A stretch of DNA of 64,000 nucleotides, taken from positions 1,932,501 through 1,996,500 of the forward strand of contig JAMJFZ010001657.1 of the NCBI GenBank assembly GCA_026225945.1, written 5' to 3'. The stretch comes from Cricetomys ansorgei. Lineage: Eukaryota > Chordata > Mammalia > Rodentia > Nesomyidae. The position numbers were made by a program, and so were the translations under genes. The notes under the pieces were generated by a model. It worked only from the letters and a program-made list of their open reading frames with translations, did not search any database and was not told the DNA's origin. Shown here piece after piece: positions 61,904 to 64,000 of this stretch. Within the stretch, counting starts at the first letter, position 1, and each line of letters opens with the position of its first letter.

Positions 61904-62175
61904 CTCTAGGAGTAGACTTGCTGGGTTGTGTGGTGACCCTGCTTAGCCTTTTTAGGAACTGTTGAACTGTTTTCCCAAGTGACTGCCCCCCTCCCATGCC
62001 AGTCATGTGCCTTCTGCACATCCTTGCCAACCTTTGTTTTTGTTTCATTGATTATAGCTCTCCCAGTGGGTACAGGAGCATCTCACTGGGGTTTAGTTTG
62101 CCTTTTTTATGGTGTCTAGTGATGCTGCATGTCTTCCTGTGCTCACTGGGCATTTTTGTACCTGTTTGAAGTGTA
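61904..62175 (-). repeat. L1 remnant, right of the hAT insertion
   Basis: AGGAGTAGACTTGCTGGGTTG, GGAACTGTTGAACTGTTTTCC, CACATCCTTGCCAACC and ATTATAGCTCTCCCAGTGGG. Confidence 0.85.
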
Positions 62176-62177
62176 AG

Positions 62178-62322
62178 ACTTTTTTTGTTTGTTTAAGACA
62201 GTATTTCTAGCCTAGCCTGGCCTCCACATCCCCGCACATCTGAGGGTTGTCTTGAACTTCTGATTCTTCTGCCTCTACCTCCCAAGTGCTGGAGTACAGG
62301 CCTGAGCCCTCACGTGCAGCTA
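62178..62322 (-). repeat. B1-like SINE inserted in L1
   Basis: TTTAAGACAGTATTTCTAGCC and CCCAAGTGCTGGAGTACAGGC. L1 resumes with AGAGTTCTCTGTATATTC. Confidence 0.82.
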
Positions 62323-62640
62323 AGAGTTCTCTGTATATTCTAGTGCAAGTCCTGTGGTATATAGATGCCATTGGTAAACTTTTTCTTCACTTCTCTGTGT
62401 TGTCTCTTCTCTGTCTGACCCCCATGTTACTGAGGTCCTAGCGCTTTACCTCGGAAGAGCCTCTTTAACCTTTGCCACTGAGCTATAGCCCCGGTCCTGC
62501 CTTGAACCTGTGTGCTTGGAGAGTTACTGTTGTCTTGGACTGTCTTTCCATTTAAGTCTCTAGCTCTTTTCAACTGTGTTTTGGAGTTTTCAGTATGCAA
62601 ATCTTGAATTTATTTTCAATTTATTACTTATTTAAAAAGT
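62323..62640 (-). repeat. L1 remnant pieces around the ID
   Basis: AGAGTTCTCTGTATATTCTAG and CTTCTCTGTGTTGTCTCTTC on the left; GAGTTTTCAGTATGCAAATC on the right of the ID. Confidence 0.6.
62419..62498 (-). repeat. ID SINE inserted in L1
   Basis: ACTGAGGTCCTAGCGCTTTACC and GCCACTGAGCTATAGCCCC. Confidence 0.7.
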
Positions 62641-62642
62641 TT

Positions 62643-62772
62643 TAGCTGGGCGCTGGTGGCTCATGCCTTTAATCCCAGAACTCTGGAGGCAGAGAGAGGT
62701 GGATCTCTGAATTCAGGGACAGCCTACAGAGTGAGTTCCAGGACTGCCAGAGTTACAACAGAATAATCCCCC
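62643..62772 (+). repeat. B1 SINE
   Basis: AGCTGGGCGCTGGTGGCTCATG, CTTTAATCCCAGAACTCTGG and GAGTTCCAGGACTGCCAGAG. Confidence 0.95.
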
Positions 62773-62789
62773 CAGTTTTTTTTTTTTTA

Positions 62790-63200
62790 TGTCATTTTAA
62801 GTGCAAGTATTTTTTTCTCATTTCCATATTACCATTGCTGGTGTATAGAAATACAATGCTTCTGTAGTCAAAAGTATATTATATGTACACACACTTACAC
62901 ACATGTACACACGTTTGGTCTTTTTTTTAGTGGGTCCTATAGGGCTTTTCTGTGTACAAGATGTAATCATTTGCAAATAGATTCACATATTCCATCCCAG
63001 TCTGGATGCCCATGTTTATTTTTCTTGCCTGACTGCCCTGACTAGAATGTTTAGTGCAGTGTTGAGTAGAAGTTGAGCAGTAAACATTCTTGTTCTGCTG
63101 TTGGAAGAACTGTCTAGTCCCTCACTATCAAGTATGGTGTTAGCTTTACTAGACTGACACAGTTCTAGTCTTAGTATGTTTCTCAGGAAACACTGGGATT
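62790..63200 (-). repeat. L1 ORF2 remnant (antisense), ends ~75 bp before exon 2
   Basis: GCTGGTGTATAGAAATACAATGC, AGTCTGGATGCCCATGTTTATTTTTC, TTGCCTGACTGCCCTGACTAG and CAGTGTTGAGTAGAAGTTGAG read as the antisense of a known stretch of L1 ORF2 upstream of the reverse-transcriptase 3' part. Heavily diverged with no open frame. Confidence 0.82.
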
Positions 63201-63275
63201 TCTGTTAAATACTTTCCCCTAAATCATTCATTTCTTAAACATGATCGTTTTTCTTTTTTATTTTTTAATCTGCAG

Positions 63276-63369
63276 AAATTGACTTACATACCAAATGTGT
63301 GGTGGATGTTGAAGCAAACAAAGTTATTCTGAATCCTGTAAATACCAATCTTTCCAAAGGAGATGCTCG
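63276..63369 (+). CDS. KIF13B: KIF13B coding exon 2 (residues 19-50 of motor domain)
   Basis: This 94-nt exon follows a long polypyrimidine stretch and an acceptor CTGCAG ending at 63275. It begins AA, completing the Glu19 codon started in exon 1, then reads IDLHTKCVVDVEANK followed by VILNPVNTNLSKGDA without a stop. This matches the KIF13B motor N-terminus over its whole length as I remember the human protein, with D-to-E at residue 31 the main difference noticed. It ends CG followed by donor GTAAGT at 63370, a phase-2 junction that splits Arg50. Both splice sites fit consensus and the phases match, so this is a functional exon rather than a processed copy. The segment precedes the nucleotide-binding P-loop and lies in the beta1 lobe of the motor. 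The next exon is outside the window. Confidence 0.97.
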
Positions 63370-64000
63370 GTAAGTTAAAAAACAATATCATGTTCACCAA
63401 AATCATTAGTGGCCACTGAACAAACTTGGGATGATCCCTATAGGTGCATTGCTGCCTACCAGGCTGACAGTGGATAGTGAGGCAGTGTCAGAATGTTGCA
63501 GACAGAGCTCAGTGGACTGGAAAAGTGTGAGCATTAAGGGCCGAGGTGATCGAGGCAGGCTTTAGTCAGATGGTGCTGGCTGGAGAGGACCAGGCAGCCG
63601 GGCAGCGGAAGAGGGCACAAAGGGAGCCTGTGAACTGGTTTCTTAGTGAAGTGGCTTCTACTCAGGCCAGTACAATTCCTGTCACTCAAGACAGTTTCAA
63701 ATGCTACCTTCTCGAAGGCATTCTTCCAGCCCTCAGAGGTTTGTCTCTAAATACAAGCGGGCTGTAGGCCACCTAATTTAATTACTGGACTCTAGTGTTC
63801 AGTTGATGTGTACTCTTTGAGGAACACCAGGATTCTTTCAGGACAAGGATGGGTATTTCAGCATCACTTGTGGATTTGGGCGAATATATGAAAAGGGAAA
63901 GGGAGAGAAAGTGATTGATAAAGAATGATGAGATTAATTATGTTTTTCTAAAAAAAGAAAAAAATGAAGTGAGCTTAATTAGATCAACTAAGCCGGGCTC
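63370..64000 (+). other. KIF13B: Start of KIF13B intron 2
   Basis: Begins with consensus donor GTAAGT and runs off the window. No SINE or simple array is evident; a 73-codon open frame at 63546-63767 has no recognisable similarity. I see nothing else in it. Confidence 0.9.

Larger units (their letters stand above)
47791..63275 (+). other. KIF13B: KIF13B intron 1 (15,485 bp)
   Basis: Bounded by donor GTGAGC and acceptor CTGCAG, phase 1. The first few hundred bases continue the CpG island. It then holds B1, B3, B3A, ID and B4-type SINEs and three groups of antisense ancient L1 sequence, with a SINE-poor stretch at 51.45-53.56 kb. No alternative exon is convincing. Confidence 0.95.

Overview
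This is rodent nuclear DNA from a mouse/rat/hamster-type (myomorph) genome. It is packed with 7SL-derived B1 SINEs, tRNA-derived B2-superfamily SINEs (B3 and B3A types), ID elements and B1/ID composites (B4 type), along with long (TG)n, (GA)n, (TA)n and tetranucleotide arrays. I cannot fix the species by eye. I see no young full-length L1, and most SINE copies are visibly diverged.

The only protein-coding gene I can support is the 5' end of KIF13B (GAKIN), a kinesin-3 motor, on the + strand. Coding exon 1 (47736-47790) and exon 2 (63276-63369) join in phase to give the first 50 residues of the motor domain, across a 15,485-bp intron 1. The window ends 631 bp into intron 2. Upstream of the ATG lies a compact CpG-rich, apparently TATA-less promoter with two ACTACAA-type ZNF143/THAP11-like motifs, an E2F-like site, a GC box and an NRF1-like site. 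It directly abuts a 325-bp, almost pure purine tract.

Positions 1-47500 are intergenic as far as I can tell: SINE clusters, simple repeats, and blocks of unrecognised single-copy-looking sequence with no convincing exon. The notable structures are three diverged solo LTRs of one family near 6.5, 10.6 and 20.5 kb (two with exact 6-bp target-site duplications, nested in older repeats), two oppositely oriented copies of a long rodent repeat (20 and 42 kb), a roughly 90-bp higher-order repeat in a TG-rich array (8.76-9.12 kb), a 30-bp minisatellite (130-303), SINE-in-SINE nesting (38 kb), inverted B1 pairs, and mammalian-wide relics (MIR, MER5-like, MaLR-like, possibly CR1/L3). Non-repetitive blocks at 34.4-35.1 kb (AP-1, ETS and RUNX words) and CTCF-like words at 19.6, 22.5 and 28.1 kb are candidate regulatory sequence.

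Intron 1 holds a SINE-rich first part, a long SINE-poor block (51.45-53.56 kb), and a series of antisense mammalian-wide L1 remnants (56.0-56.9, 58.6-59.1 and 60.9-63.2 kb) cut up by later B1, B3A, ID and hAT (URR1-like) insertions, the last reaching to within about 75 bp of exon 2. I found no new protein-coding system; the interest lies in regulatory architecture and nested-repeat history. Repeat family names come from memory of consensus sequences and were not checked by search. SINE boundaries are good to about 5-15 bp.
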